Assembly (NCBI RefSeq): GCF_003325455.1
Contig: NZ_CP025198.1
Coordinates: 2,356,001 to 2,420,000, forward strand
DNA from: Acidipropionibacterium virtanenii
GTDB taxonomy: Bacteria; Actinomycetota; Actinomycetes; Propionibacteriales; Propionibacteriaceae
Length of the DNA stretch: 64,000 nucleotides
Direction: 5' to 3'
This document shows positions 8,690 through 16,712 of this stretch, in pieces. Position numbers and translations under genes: made by a program. How positions within the stretch are numbered: the stretch's first letter is position 1; each line of letters begins with the position of its first letter. The notes under the pieces are model-generated. The model saw only the letters and a list, made by a program, of their open reading frames with translations, made no database searches and was not told where the DNA came from.

Positions 8690-10750
8690 TCACCTGGCGA
8701 GGACCCTGCCCGCCACCTCGACGACGTGCTCGGGGGTGATGCCGAACTCCTCGAAGCACCTGGCCCCGGCGGCCGAGGCGCCGAAGTGCTCGATGGAGAC
8801 CGAGTCGCCGGCGAAACCGACGTACTTCGACCAGCCCATGGAGATGCCGGCCTCGACGGAGACGCGGGCGGTGACGGCCGAGGGCAGCACCGACTCCCTG
8901 TACTCATCGTCCTGGGCGTCGAACCACTCCTGGCACGGCATCGAGACCACGCGGGTCGGGGTTCCGGCCTTCTCCAGCTGCTTCTGCGCCTCCAGGGCGA
9001 CCCCCACCTCGGAGCCGGTGGCGATGAGGATCAGCTTCGGATCGGCACTGGCCTCCGCCAGCACGTAGGCGCCCTTGGCGACTCCCTCGGCCGAGGCGTG
9101 GACGCTGCGGTCGACGGTCGGCAGATCCTGGCGCGACAGCACGAGGCCGGCCGGACGGTCGGTGTGCTCCAGAACGGTGCGCCATGCGACCGCGGTCTCG
9201 TTGGCGTCGGCGGGACGCACGACGTCCAGCCCCGGGATGGCCCGGCAGGCCGCCAGATGCTCGATCGGCTGGTGGGTGGGGCCGTCCTCGCCGACGCCCA
9301 CGGAGTCGTGGGTCCACACGAAGATGCTGGGAATCTTCATGAGGGCGGCCAGACGCACCGACGGGCGCATGTAGTCGGAGAACACGAAGAAAGTGCCTCC
9401 GTAGGGACGGGTCAGCCCCGACAGGGTGATGCCGTTGACGATGCCGCCCATCGCGTGCTCGCGGATGCCGAAGTGCATCGTGCGGCCGTAGGGGCCTCCC
9501 GGGTACTCCTCGACGACGCGATCGGCCGGCAGGAAGGAATCGGCCCCCTTCATGGTGGTGTTGTTGGACCCTGCCAGGTCGGCCGAACCGCCCCACAGCT
9601 CCGGCAGCTGCGGGCCCAGCGCGCTCAGCACCGCACCCGAGGCCTTGCGGGTGCTCATCTTGCCAGGCTCGAAGGTCGGCAGCTCCAGGCTCTCGGGCAG
9701 CTTGCGGGCGCGAATCCGGTCGAGCAGCGCGGCGCCCTCCGGGTTGGCCTCCTGCCAGGCCGCGAAGGACTTGTCCCAGGCGGCACGATTCGCCTTGCCG
9801 CGCTCGGCGGCCGCGGCGCGGGTGGCCTTGACCACGGCGTCATCGATGGCGAAGGGGGTGTCCTCGAAGCCGAGGACCTTCTTCAGCGCCGAGATCTCCT
9901 CGCCACCCAGCTTGGAGCCGTGCACCGACTCAGAACCCTGCTTGTTGGGCAGCGGCCAGCCGATGACGGTGGTGACCTTGATGAAGGAGGGCTTGTCGGT
10001 GACGGCCTTGGCCGCCTCGACGGCGTCGGCCAGGGCCTGGACGTCCTCCTTGTACTCGGTGCCGCCCTGGGTGAAGTCGACCGTCTGGACGTGCCAGCCG
10101 TAGGCCTCGTAGCGGGCGCAGACATCCTCGGTGAAGGCGATGTTGGTGTCGCCCTCGATGGTGATGCGGTTGTCGTCGTAGAACAGGATGAGGTTGCCCA
10201 GCTCCTGGGTGCCAGCCAGCGAGGAGGCCTCCGAGGAGATCCCCTCCTGCAGGCAGCCGTCGCCGGCGATCGAGTAGACGTAGTGATCGAAGGGGCTGGT
10301 GCCGGCGGGAGCATCGGGATCCAGCAGACCGCGCTCCTTGCGGGCGGCCATGGCCATGCCGACGGCATTCGAGATGCCGGCGCCCAGCGGGCCGGTGGTG
10401 GTCTCGACGAACCGCGTGTGGCCGTACTCGGGGTGTCCGGGGGTCAGCGAGCCCCAGGTGCGCAGGGACTCGAGATCCTCGATCTCAAGCCCCAGCCCGG
10501 CCAGGAAGAGCTCGGTGTACTGGGTCAGCGAGGAGTGTCCCGCCGACATCACGAAGCGGTCGCGGCCCAGCCAGTGCTCGTCGGCCGGGTCGATCTTCAT
10601 CTCCTTCTGGTACAGCAGGTAGGCCAGAGGAGCCAGCGAGATCGCAGTCCCGGGGTGGCCGTTGCCCACCTTCTCCACGGCGTCCGCGGCCAGCACCCGT
10701 GCCGTGTCAACGGCCCTGACGTCGGTCTCGTTCCATTCCAGTTCAGCCAC
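8690..10750 (-). CDS. tkt: Transketolase
   Basis: Thiamine-diphosphate enzyme of the pentose phosphate pathway, moving two-carbon units between sugar phosphates; erythrose 4-phosphate is one of its standard acceptors. Of 686 residues, GHPGTA lies at 31-36 and the TPP-binding motif runs from GDGCLQEG at 163-170 to N194. The central pyrimidine domain (GIREHAMGGIVNG) and the C-terminal domain are complete. I choose the GTG at 10750 as start because AGGA precedes it by 7 bases and the family starts there; a longer frame exists upstream. The gene follows the polyol kinase/dehydrogenase run after a hairpin at 10867-10898, so it may be partly uncoupled from it. It could be the housekeeping copy or a locus-specific sink. 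Confidence 0.96.
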   Translation of the reverse strand: MAELEWNETDVRAVDTARVLAADAVEKVGNGHPGTAISLAPLAYLLYQKEMKIDPADEHWLGRDRFVMSAGHSSLTQYTELFLAGLGLEIEDLESLRTWGSLTPGHPEYGHTRFVETTTGPLGAGISNAVGMAMAARKERGLLDPDAPAGTSPFDHYVYSIAGDGCLQEGISSEASSLAGTQELGNLILFYDDNRITIEGDTNIAFTEDVCARYEAYGWHVQTVDFTQGGTEYKEDVQALADAVEAAKAVTDKPSFIKVTTVIGWPLPNKQGSESVHGSKLGGEEISALKKVLGFEDTPFAIDDAVVKATRAAAAERGKANRAAWDKSFAAWQEANPEGAALLDRIRARKLPESLELPTFEPGKMSTRKASGAVLSALGPQLPELWGGSADLAGSNNTTMKGADSFLPADRVVEEYPGGPYGRTMHFGIREHAMGGIVNGITLSGLTRPYGGTFFVFSDYMRPSVRLAALMKIPSIFVWTHDSVGVGEDGPTHQPIEHLAACRAIPGLDVVRPADANETAVAWRTVLEHTDRPAGLVLSRQDLPTVDRSVHASAEGVAKGAYVLAEASADPKLILIATGSEVGVALEAQKQLEKAGTPTRVVSMPCQEWFDAQDDEYRESVLPSAVTARVSVEAGISMGWSKYVGFAGDSVSIEHFGASAAGARCFEEFGITPEHVVEVAGRVLAR

Positions 10751-10866
10751 TGTGTGTCCTCTCATTGATACCCCGGTCGGGGGCAGATACGGGCCGTCTC
10801 TCGAGCCCATCGAGGGCGCGATGCTCAAGGATGAGCCTACAAATACAGTCGTGGTCGGGTTCCCCG

Positions 10867-10898
10867 GGGCCCGCCGGTCCCTACCGACAGGCGGGCCC
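10867..10898 (-). terminator. GC hairpin between araB-like kinase and transketolase
   Basis: A perfect 9-base stem GGGCCCGCC/GGCGGGCCC with a 14-base loop, 12 bases past the araB-like stop on the minus strand. It may terminate or attenuate the transcript before transketolase. Confidence 0.55.
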
Positions 10899-10910
10899 AG
10901 GGGCGGGTTC

Positions 10911-12644
10911 TCACGTCTCGGGGATCCAGGCGTCCTCCGAATGGTCGCCCTGGCGACGCAACAGCGGGCCGGCCTTCCTCTCGGCCCGGATGTGGGCCTC
11001 GCGACGCAGCTCCTTGAGTCGGTGCATCACCGGGTTGGCGCCGCGGCCGAAGTAGTCGTGCAGGGTCGTGTACTCGGCGAACAGTGGGTCGTAGAGCCTG
11101 GCACGCTCCTCGTCGACCTGGTAGACGCCCTCCTCCTTGGCTCCCATCGCCGCCGAGGCCGCCTTGACGTCGGGGTAGACGCCGGCTGCCACGGCGCCGA
11201 AGACCGCGGACCCACGGGCTCCGGGCTGCTGGGTGAGGCCCACGGACAGCGGCACCCGGCAGATATCGCAGAGCAGCTGCATGAGGAAGGTGTTCTTCGT
11301 CAGGCCACCGGCCACGATGAGCTCGTTGATCGCCACGCCCGCATTGCGGAAGGACTCGATGATGGTGCGCGCGCCGAAGGCGGTGGATTCCAGCAGCGCC
11401 CGGTACTGGTCCTCCGGGGTGGTGGTGAGCGCCTGCCCGATGAGCAGGCCCGACAGGTTGGCGTCGGCCAGCACCGAACGGTTGCCGTTGTGCCAGTCCA
11501 GCCCGATCAGACCGTGCGCCCCGACCTCCTGGTCCTGGCACTTCTCGGTCAGCAGCTCGTGCAGGCTGATGGCGCGGCGCTCGGCCTCGTCGGCGTACGA
11601 CTTCGGCACGCAGTTGTCGATGAACCAGGCGAAGATGTCGCCGACGGCGGTCTGCCCCGCCTCGAACCCCCAGGAGCCGTCGACGATGCCGCCGTCGACC
11701 ACCCCGAACATGCCGGGGACCTCCTTGAGCTCCGGGCCCGGCACGATGTAGCAGGCGGAGGTGCCCAGGATCGCGGTCATCTGACCGTTCTCGACGGCCT
11801 GGATGGCGGCCGCGGTGACGTGCGCGTCGATATTGCCCGACGCCACGGCGATGCCCTCGGGCAGCCCGAGACGGGCAGCGAAGTCGGCGGTGAGGCCACC
11901 CACCCGTCCACCCAGGGGCAGCACCGGGGCGTCCATCTTCGTCTCGAAGACGTCCTCGAACTCGGGGTTGAGGTTGCGCAGGAACTCACGTGACGGGTAC
12001 TGGCCGTCCTGGTACATCCGCTTGTAGCCGGAGTCGCCGGCGGCGAAGGTCAGCTCGCCGGTGAGCTGCCAGGTGAGCCAGTCCAGGGCGTCGCAGAAGA
12101 CGTCGGTGGCCTCGTAGACGCGCGGCGCCCATTCCAGGGTCTCCAGCACCTTCGGCATCAGCATCTCCGAGGAGAGGATGCCGCCGTAGCGGGCCAGCCA
12201 GGGCTCGCGTCGGGCCTGGGCCAGCTTGACGATCCGGTCGGCCTGGTCCTGGGCGCCGTGGTGCTTCCACAGCTTCACCCAGGCGTGCGGCTCATCGGCG
12301 TAGTCCTCCAGGAGGCACAGCGGCGTGCCGTCGGACCTGCAGGCGATGACCGTCGCCGAGGTGACGTCCAGGCCGATGCCGATGACGTCCGAGGGGTCGA
12401 TCGCGGCGTCCTTGAGGGCGCCGGGGATGATGTGCTCCAGGGTCTCGATGTAGTCGGCCGGGGACTGGAGCGCGAAGTCGGGTGGAAGCTTCTGATTGTC
12501 CGCCGCGGTGAGTGTGCGATCCATCACCGCATGCGGATACTCGTAGACGTCGGTCCCCATCTCAGCGCCGTCGCTGACGCGCACCACCAGGGCGCGTCCG
12601 GAAAGAGTGCCGTAGTCGAGGCCGATCACATACTTGTCTGACAT
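10911..12644 (-). CDS. araB: AraB-type FGGY kinase (ribulokinase family)
   Basis: A 577-residue sugar/polyol kinase. The N-terminal phosphate loop DYGTLSGRALV at residues 10-20 and the following VYEYPHAV are signatures of the L-ribulokinase branch of the FGGY family, and the C-terminal ATP domain has GGLTKNTFLMQ. Family knowledge: AraB enzymes phosphorylate 2-ketopentoses, and some also accept ribitol and L-arabitol. No arabinose isomerase (araA) or ribulose-phosphate epimerase (araD) lies in the window, so a role in ordinary arabinose catabolism is doubtful. It sits between an AraM-like dehydrogenase and transketolase, with hairpins on both sides. The start ATG at 12644 has AGG 9 bases upstream. 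The symbol describes the family, not a proven substrate. Confidence 0.85.
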   Translation of the reverse strand: MSDKYVIGLDYGTLSGRALVVRVSDGAEMGTDVYEYPHAVMDRTLTAADNQKLPPDFALQSPADYIETLEHIIPGALKDAAIDPSDVIGIGLDVTSATVIACRSDGTPLCLLEDYADEPHAWVKLWKHHGAQDQADRIVKLAQARREPWLARYGGILSSEMLMPKVLETLEWAPRVYEATDVFCDALDWLTWQLTGELTFAAGDSGYKRMYQDGQYPSREFLRNLNPEFEDVFETKMDAPVLPLGGRVGGLTADFAARLGLPEGIAVASGNIDAHVTAAAIQAVENGQMTAILGTSACYIVPGPELKEVPGMFGVVDGGIVDGSWGFEAGQTAVGDIFAWFIDNCVPKSYADEAERRAISLHELLTEKCQDQEVGAHGLIGLDWHNGNRSVLADANLSGLLIGQALTTTPEDQYRALLESTAFGARTIIESFRNAGVAINELIVAGGLTKNTFLMQLLCDICRVPLSVGLTQQPGARGSAVFGAVAAGVYPDVKAASAAMGAKEEGVYQVDEERARLYDPLFAEYTTLHDYFGRGANPVMHRLKELRREAHIRAERKAGPLLRRQGDHSEDAWIPET

Positions 12645-12707
12645 CTGGTTCTACCTACTTCGTCGTAAGGGGATGCGGGTTGATTCTCCCACTGATCTGA
12701 ACCGGAC

Positions 12708-12742
12708 GCCGTGGGGAAGGGGCCGCGCCCCTTCCCCACGGC
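12708..12742 (-). terminator. Very stable 16-bp hairpin between araM-like and araB-like genes
   Basis: A perfect 16-base stem GCCGTGGGGAAGGGGC with a 3-base loop, 18 bases past the araM-like stop on the minus strand. No T-run follows. It may be a terminator, an attenuator or an RNA-stability element that sets relative expression of the two cistrons. Confidence 0.65.
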
Positions 12743-12760
12743 ATCCCGTTCATCTCGGGA

Positions 12761-14122
12761 TCAGTCGGTCCAGGGACGCTTGGCCCAGAACCCGTCGCCG
12801 ACGAACAGCTTGTCGACCTCATCCTGGAGAACACCTGTCTCCAGCAGGAAGTCCAGCAGGGTGTAACGGGAGCGGATCATCTGGCAGCGGATGTAGGTCT
12901 CGTGGAAGCGCTGCTCGGTGACCCCGATCTGGCTCGGGTGGTAGACGCCGCCGACCTGCTTGAGGATCTCCTCGACCTGCGCGGCGGGCATCACCTGCTC
13001 GGCGCACCGCTTCTGGATCGAGGGCCACTTCTGGCGCACCAGCTCGAGGCGCTCGCGCAACTGCTCGGCGGTGATGTACTTGTCCATCGTCTGCTTGACG
13101 GCGGGCTCCAGCATGTCACCGGTGAAGTTGCGTCGGACCTTCGCCTCCATCTCCTCGGCCGACGGCCACTTGGCCACCGCCGCGTCGATGTCGAGCCGGC
13201 TGAAGTCGATCTCGAGGATCTTCTCCCACAGGGCCAGCACCGCGATGGTGCCCATGCCGACCTTCATGCCGTGGGTCAGCGGCGGCTCGCGGTCCATGCC
13301 CAGCTTCTCCATCTCCCAGGTGTGGGAGAACTGGTGGCCGGCACCGGAGGCCGGACGCGAGCTGATGCGGTACTTCTGCATCGACAGACCGGACATCACC
13401 AGGCCCTCGACCAGGCCTTCCAGGGCCTCGGGCTTGCCGGTGGCCAGCCCCTCGGGATCGGAGATGGCCTTGGGCAGCGGGCCCTGGACCAGGTCCCAGA
13501 CCTCCTGGTCGATGGCCTCGATGCCCAGCTCGTCGGCGATGATCCAGTCCGCACCGGCCGGCACCTTCTCGATGAGGTCGCCCAAGCCGGTGGCGGTGCA
13601 GCGCTGGGGCGCTGCGGCCATCGTCGGCAGGTCGGCGATCAGGGCCTGCGGGGCCCGGCAGCTCATGGTGTGCTTGAAGCCGTTCTCGGTGATGGAGGAG
13701 CCGAAGGCGGCGTAGCCGTCCATCGAGGCGGCGGTGCAGACGTTCATGTAGCGACGGCCCAGCTCGTCGGAGGCGCGCTTGGTGAGGTCGTTGAGGGTGC
13801 CCGAGCCGATCGAGCAGGCGATCACGCCGTCGAGCGGAGCCAGATGGTCGCGGATCTTCTCGACGTTGTCGTAGTCGGCGTACACGGTCGGGTGCGCGGG
13901 AAACAGCATCGGATCGACGAGCTCGACGCCGGCCGCCTCGAGGGATGCGACCACAGCATCGCCGGCCACCTCCCAGGTGTTGCCGTCGGCGATCACGATG
14001 CCCTTGGCATCGCCGAACAGTTTCTTGAACACCTCCCCGGTCTGATCCAGGACGCCGTGTCCCATGACCACGACGTCGGTGTCGTCGGAGTCGGCCAGGG
14101 CCTTCTCGATGAGTTCGGACAT
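12761..14122 (-). CDS. AraM/glycerol-1-phosphate dehydrogenase-family polyol-phosphate dehydrogenase
   Basis: A 453-residue NAD(P)-dependent dehydrogenase of the AraM/EgsA/GldA superfamily. The dinucleotide site is GSGTLND at 106-112, and the metal ligands are visible as D182 (GLGD), H263 with H267 (GAGHQFSHTWEM) and H284 (PLTHG). B. subtilis AraM, encoded in the arabinose operon, oxidises sn-glycerol 1-phosphate. This protein is about 60 residues longer, mainly at the C-terminus. Between two FGGY kinases and beside an AraL-type phosphatase and an RpiB isomerase, it probably oxidises a polyol phosphate (erythritol phosphate or a pentitol phosphate) to the ketose phosphate. True glycerol-1-phosphate activity remains possible. 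The ATG at 14122 has AGGA 6 bases upstream. Confidence 0.85.
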   Translation of the reverse strand: MSELIEKALADSDDTDVVVMGHGVLDQTGEVFKKLFGDAKGIVIADGNTWEVAGDAVVASLEAAGVELVDPMLFPAHPTVYADYDNVEKIRDHLAPLDGVIACSIGSGTLNDLTKRASDELGRRYMNVCTAASMDGYAAFGSSITENGFKHTMSCRAPQALIADLPTMAAAPQRCTATGLGDLIEKVPAGADWIIADELGIEAIDQEVWDLVQGPLPKAISDPEGLATGKPEALEGLVEGLVMSGLSMQKYRISSRPASGAGHQFSHTWEMEKLGMDREPPLTHGMKVGMGTIAVLALWEKILEIDFSRLDIDAAVAKWPSAEEMEAKVRRNFTGDMLEPAVKQTMDKYITAEQLRERLELVRQKWPSIQKRCAEQVMPAAQVEEILKQVGGVYHPSQIGVTEQRFHETYIRCQMIRSRYTLLDFLLETGVLQDEVDKLFVGDGFWAKRPWTD

Positions 14123-14158
14123 TTCTTTCCTCTCGTTGAAGCGAAGAATGTACGTGGG

Positions 14159-14192
14159 TTCCCGGGGCCCGTCCTGGGACGGGCCCCGGGAA
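14159..14192 (-). terminator. 15-bp hairpin between FGGY kinase and araM-like gene
   Basis: A perfect 15-base stem TTCCCGGGGCCCGTC with a 4-base loop, 11 bases past the FGGY kinase stop and 36 bases before the next start. It is the third strong intercistronic hairpin of this run and may tune expression rather than end transcription. Confidence 0.6.
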
Positions 14193-14203
14193 TCGTGACG
14201 GGG

Positions 14204-15766
14204 TCAGTGCTTGGCGGCCTCGTGGTCGACGACCTCGTGGATCAGCTCCTGCATCAGCGGGAACGACCGCATGTACTTGTCGAGGTAGAACTGGTACTGC
14301 TCGTGAGCCTCCTGGTCGGGCTCGATCAGATCGATCTCATGCACCATATTCGCACCGGCCTCCGGGAGATCCTTGTACAGACCCGCGCCGACGGCGGCGA
14401 TCATGCAGGTGCCCAGGACGACCGCGTCGCCCACCTCGGTGAGCGCGATCGGCACACCGGTGACGTCGGAGTGCATCTGCATCCAGTCGCGGCTCTTGGT
14501 GGATCCGCCGCAGGCGACCATCTTCTCCACGTTGACGCCGGCCGTCTCGAAGGCCTTGACCGAGTGCCCGATGCCGAAGCAGACGGCCTCCTGGATGGCG
14601 TGGTAGACGTGCGCCGGCGTGTGGGCCAACGACAGTCCCCACATGATGCCGCGCGCCTTGGAGTCGGTGTAGGGGGTGCGGTTGCCCTGGAAGTACTCGT
14701 TGACGATCAGCCCGTCGGATCCGATCGGGATGTTGCGGGACTGCTCGTTGAGCACGTCGTAGGGGTTGAGCCCGACCTTCTCGGCAGCCGCGACGACGTC
14801 GGAGGCGAAGTTGTCCTTGAACCACTTGAGCACCGAGCCGGTGGAGACACCCGATCCCTCGACGGTGAACTGCCCGGGGACCACCGCGTCGGTGTAGGAG
14901 CCCCAGAAGCCCTCTCCGTGGATCTCGGTGTCGCTCTGGCCCGAGAGCACATGGGAGGAGCCGGTGATGAGGGCGAACTTGCCGGGGCTCAGCACGCCGA
15001 GGCCGATCTGGCCGGCCCATGCGTCGCCCGGTCCCTGCGCGACGGGGATGCCGGGCCGCAGCCCGAGCAGCTGGGCCGGGATGGAGCCGAGGGTCCCGAC
15101 CTGCTCGCCGAGGTTGACGACACGGTCGGGAACCTTCTCGAACAGGTCGCCGGCCCCCACGGTCTCGTAGAAGTCGGCGGGCCAGCCGCCCTGGGCGCGG
15201 TTGTAGTAGGAGCGGATCGAGTGGGTGTTGATGTTGGCGGTCCACTCGCCGGTGAGTTTGTAGGTCAGCCAGTCGGCGGCGTCGACGATGTGGGCGGCGC
15301 GGGCGTAGTTCTCCGGCTCGTTCTCACGCAGCCAGGCGGCCTTGAAGGGGAAGTTCTCCGCGGGGGCCGCGCCCTTGCCGCCGTTGTTCATGAGGCGGGC
15401 GACCGAGTCGGACTGCTCGGCGCGGGCGGCCTGCTTGGTCGCACGGTTGTCCATCCACATGATGGCCGGGCGGATCGACTCGCCCTTGGCGTCCAGGGTC
15501 ACCATCGTGAAGGTGGTGGCGTCGTAGGAGATGCCGGCGATGGCGGCCGGCGAGATCCCGGCGTTGGCGATGGCCCGGTGCGAGGAGGCCTGGAGGGCCT
15601 TCCACCACTCGTCGGGATCCTGCTCGGCCCAGCCCGGGTGCGGGAAGGCCGTCTTGTAGGGGGTCGCTGCGAAGGTCAGCGGCCGGCCCTGGAGGTCGAA
15701 GATGGCCACGCGGCACGACTCCGTGCCGTAGTCGATTCCGAGGACGTAGGGTCCGTTGTCAATCAT
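14204..15766 (-). CDS. FGGY-family carbohydrate/polyol kinase
   Basis: A 520-residue kinase with the N-terminal FGGY motif GIDYGTESCRVAIFD at residues 10-24, the PGWAEQDPDEWW segment common in xylulokinase- and polyol-kinase-like members, and the C-terminal adenosine motif GGSTKSRDWMQ. It is clearly a different subfamily from the AraB-type kinase two genes away. From context it likely phosphorylates the imported polyol, supplying the AraM-like dehydrogenase. The role is analogous to erythritol kinase EryA of Brucella, but the sequence is not close to EryA. The ATG at 15766 is preceded by AAGGAG about 11 bases upstream. Erythritol, ribitol and arabitol are all possible substrates. Confidence 0.85.
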   Translation of the reverse strand: MIDNGPYVLGIDYGTESCRVAIFDLQGRPLTFAATPYKTAFPHPGWAEQDPDEWWKALQASSHRAIANAGISPAAIAGISYDATTFTMVTLDAKGESIRPAIMWMDNRATKQAARAEQSDSVARLMNNGGKGAAPAENFPFKAAWLRENEPENYARAAHIVDAADWLTYKLTGEWTANINTHSIRSYYNRAQGGWPADFYETVGAGDLFEKVPDRVVNLGEQVGTLGSIPAQLLGLRPGIPVAQGPGDAWAGQIGLGVLSPGKFALITGSSHVLSGQSDTEIHGEGFWGSYTDAVVPGQFTVEGSGVSTGSVLKWFKDNFASDVVAAAEKVGLNPYDVLNEQSRNIPIGSDGLIVNEYFQGNRTPYTDSKARGIMWGLSLAHTPAHVYHAIQEAVCFGIGHSVKAFETAGVNVEKMVACGGSTKSRDWMQMHSDVTGVPIALTEVGDAVVLGTCMIAAVGAGLYKDLPEAGANMVHEIDLIEPDQEAHEQYQFYLDKYMRSFPLMQELIHEVVDHEAAKH

Positions 15767-15819
15767 TGTTGGTGTCTCTCCTTTGAGGGGTTCTGAGGAT
15801 CGGGGCCGAAGAGCAGGGG

Positions 15820-16674
15820 TCAGTCGTCGTTCTCGGTCCATCCGAGCTCGGCCCACGCCGATGCGGGGATGAGCCTGTCGATGCGGTCGAGCACCCAGGT
15901 GGGCCGGTGGGCGTCATCCAGGGAGCTGATGTCGTCGGCGGTGGCCTCGCCCGTGAGCACGCAGGCCGACCCCATGCCGGTGTCCAGAGCCATCTGGATA
16001 TCGGTCGCCAGCCGGTCGCCGACCATCACGCAGTGTGCGACGTCGACGTCCAGCCCGGCGAGCGCCGCCGTCAGCATGACCGGTGAGGGCTTGCCGAAGT
16101 TCACCTGGCAGGTGGTGCCGGTGCAGGCCTCGATGGCGGCGGTCATCGCCGCGCAGTCGGGCTCGCCACGGCCGCCGGGGAAGGGGCAGAAACGATCCGG
16201 ATTGGTCTGGACCAGGAAGGCCCGCTTGTGGAACCAGATCGCGTCGAAGGCGATCTGAAGTTTGCGGTAGTCGAAACCGCGGTCATAGGAGGAGACGACG
16301 ATGTCGATCTCCTCGGGGTCCTCCGACAGGGCGATACCGGCCTGACGGAGGCTGTTCTTGAGGGGCTCCTCCGCGATGGCGAAGACCTTGGCGTCGGGAT
16401 GATTCTCCTTGATCCAGTTGGTCGTCGTCACCACGGTGTTCGAGATGTCGGAGATATCGGTGGGCAGGCCCAGTTTCTCCAGCTTCTCGACGTACTGCTG
16501 CGGATCCTTGGTCGGGTTGTTCGACAGGAAGCGCACCGGGATCCCCCGCCGACGCAGTTCCTCAATCAGTCGCTTGGCCCCCGGCAGCAGGTGGTCACCG
16601 AGGTAGATGGTGCCGTCCATGTCGAAGACATAGGCCTGCTGGAAATCGGTGGGCGCCTTCACGATGTCATTCAT
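15820..16674 (-). CDS. HAD-IIA sugar phosphatase, AraL/NagD type
   Basis: A 284-residue haloacid-dehalogenase-type phosphatase of subclass IIA. Visible motifs: VFDMDGTIYLG near residue 17 (nucleophile and acid Asp), LSNNPTKD (motif II), the lysine of GKPSPVML (motif III) and MVGDRLATDI (motif IV). AraL of B. subtilis, in the same operon as AraM, is a promiscuous sugar phosphatase thought to relieve sugar-phosphate stress. The same AraL-AraM pairing here suggests a safety valve for accumulated polyol or ketose phosphate. The start ATG at 16674 follows GGAGAA by 6 bases. The frame is open much further upstream, but that part overlaps the permease gene. Confidence 0.85.
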   Translation of the reverse strand: MNDIVKAPTDFQQAYVFDMDGTIYLGDHLLPGAKRLIEELRRRGIPVRFLSNNPTKDPQQYVEKLEKLGLPTDISDISNTVVTTTNWIKENHPDAKVFAIAEEPLKNSLRQAGIALSEDPEEIDIVVSSYDRGFDYRKLQIAFDAIWFHKRAFLVQTNPDRFCPFPGGRGEPDCAAMTAAIEACTGTTCQVNFGKPSPVMLTAALAGLDVDVAHCVMVGDRLATDIQMALDTGMGSACVLTGEATADDISSLDDAHRPTWVLDRIDRLIPASAWAELGWTENDD

Positions 16675-16712
16675 TGAGTTCTCCAGGTCAGCGGGGGAAT
16701 CACGGATTCGGG

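Noticed and set aside
10911-12644. Classical arabinose operon
   Set aside because: An AraB-like kinase, AraM-like dehydrogenase and AraL-like phosphatase are present, but araA and araD are not, and the other genes point to polyols.
12902-15796. Open frame of 964 codons on the plus strand
   Set aside because: It lies antisense to the AraM-like and FGGY kinase genes; composition is biased by GC codon structure and no domain is recognisable.
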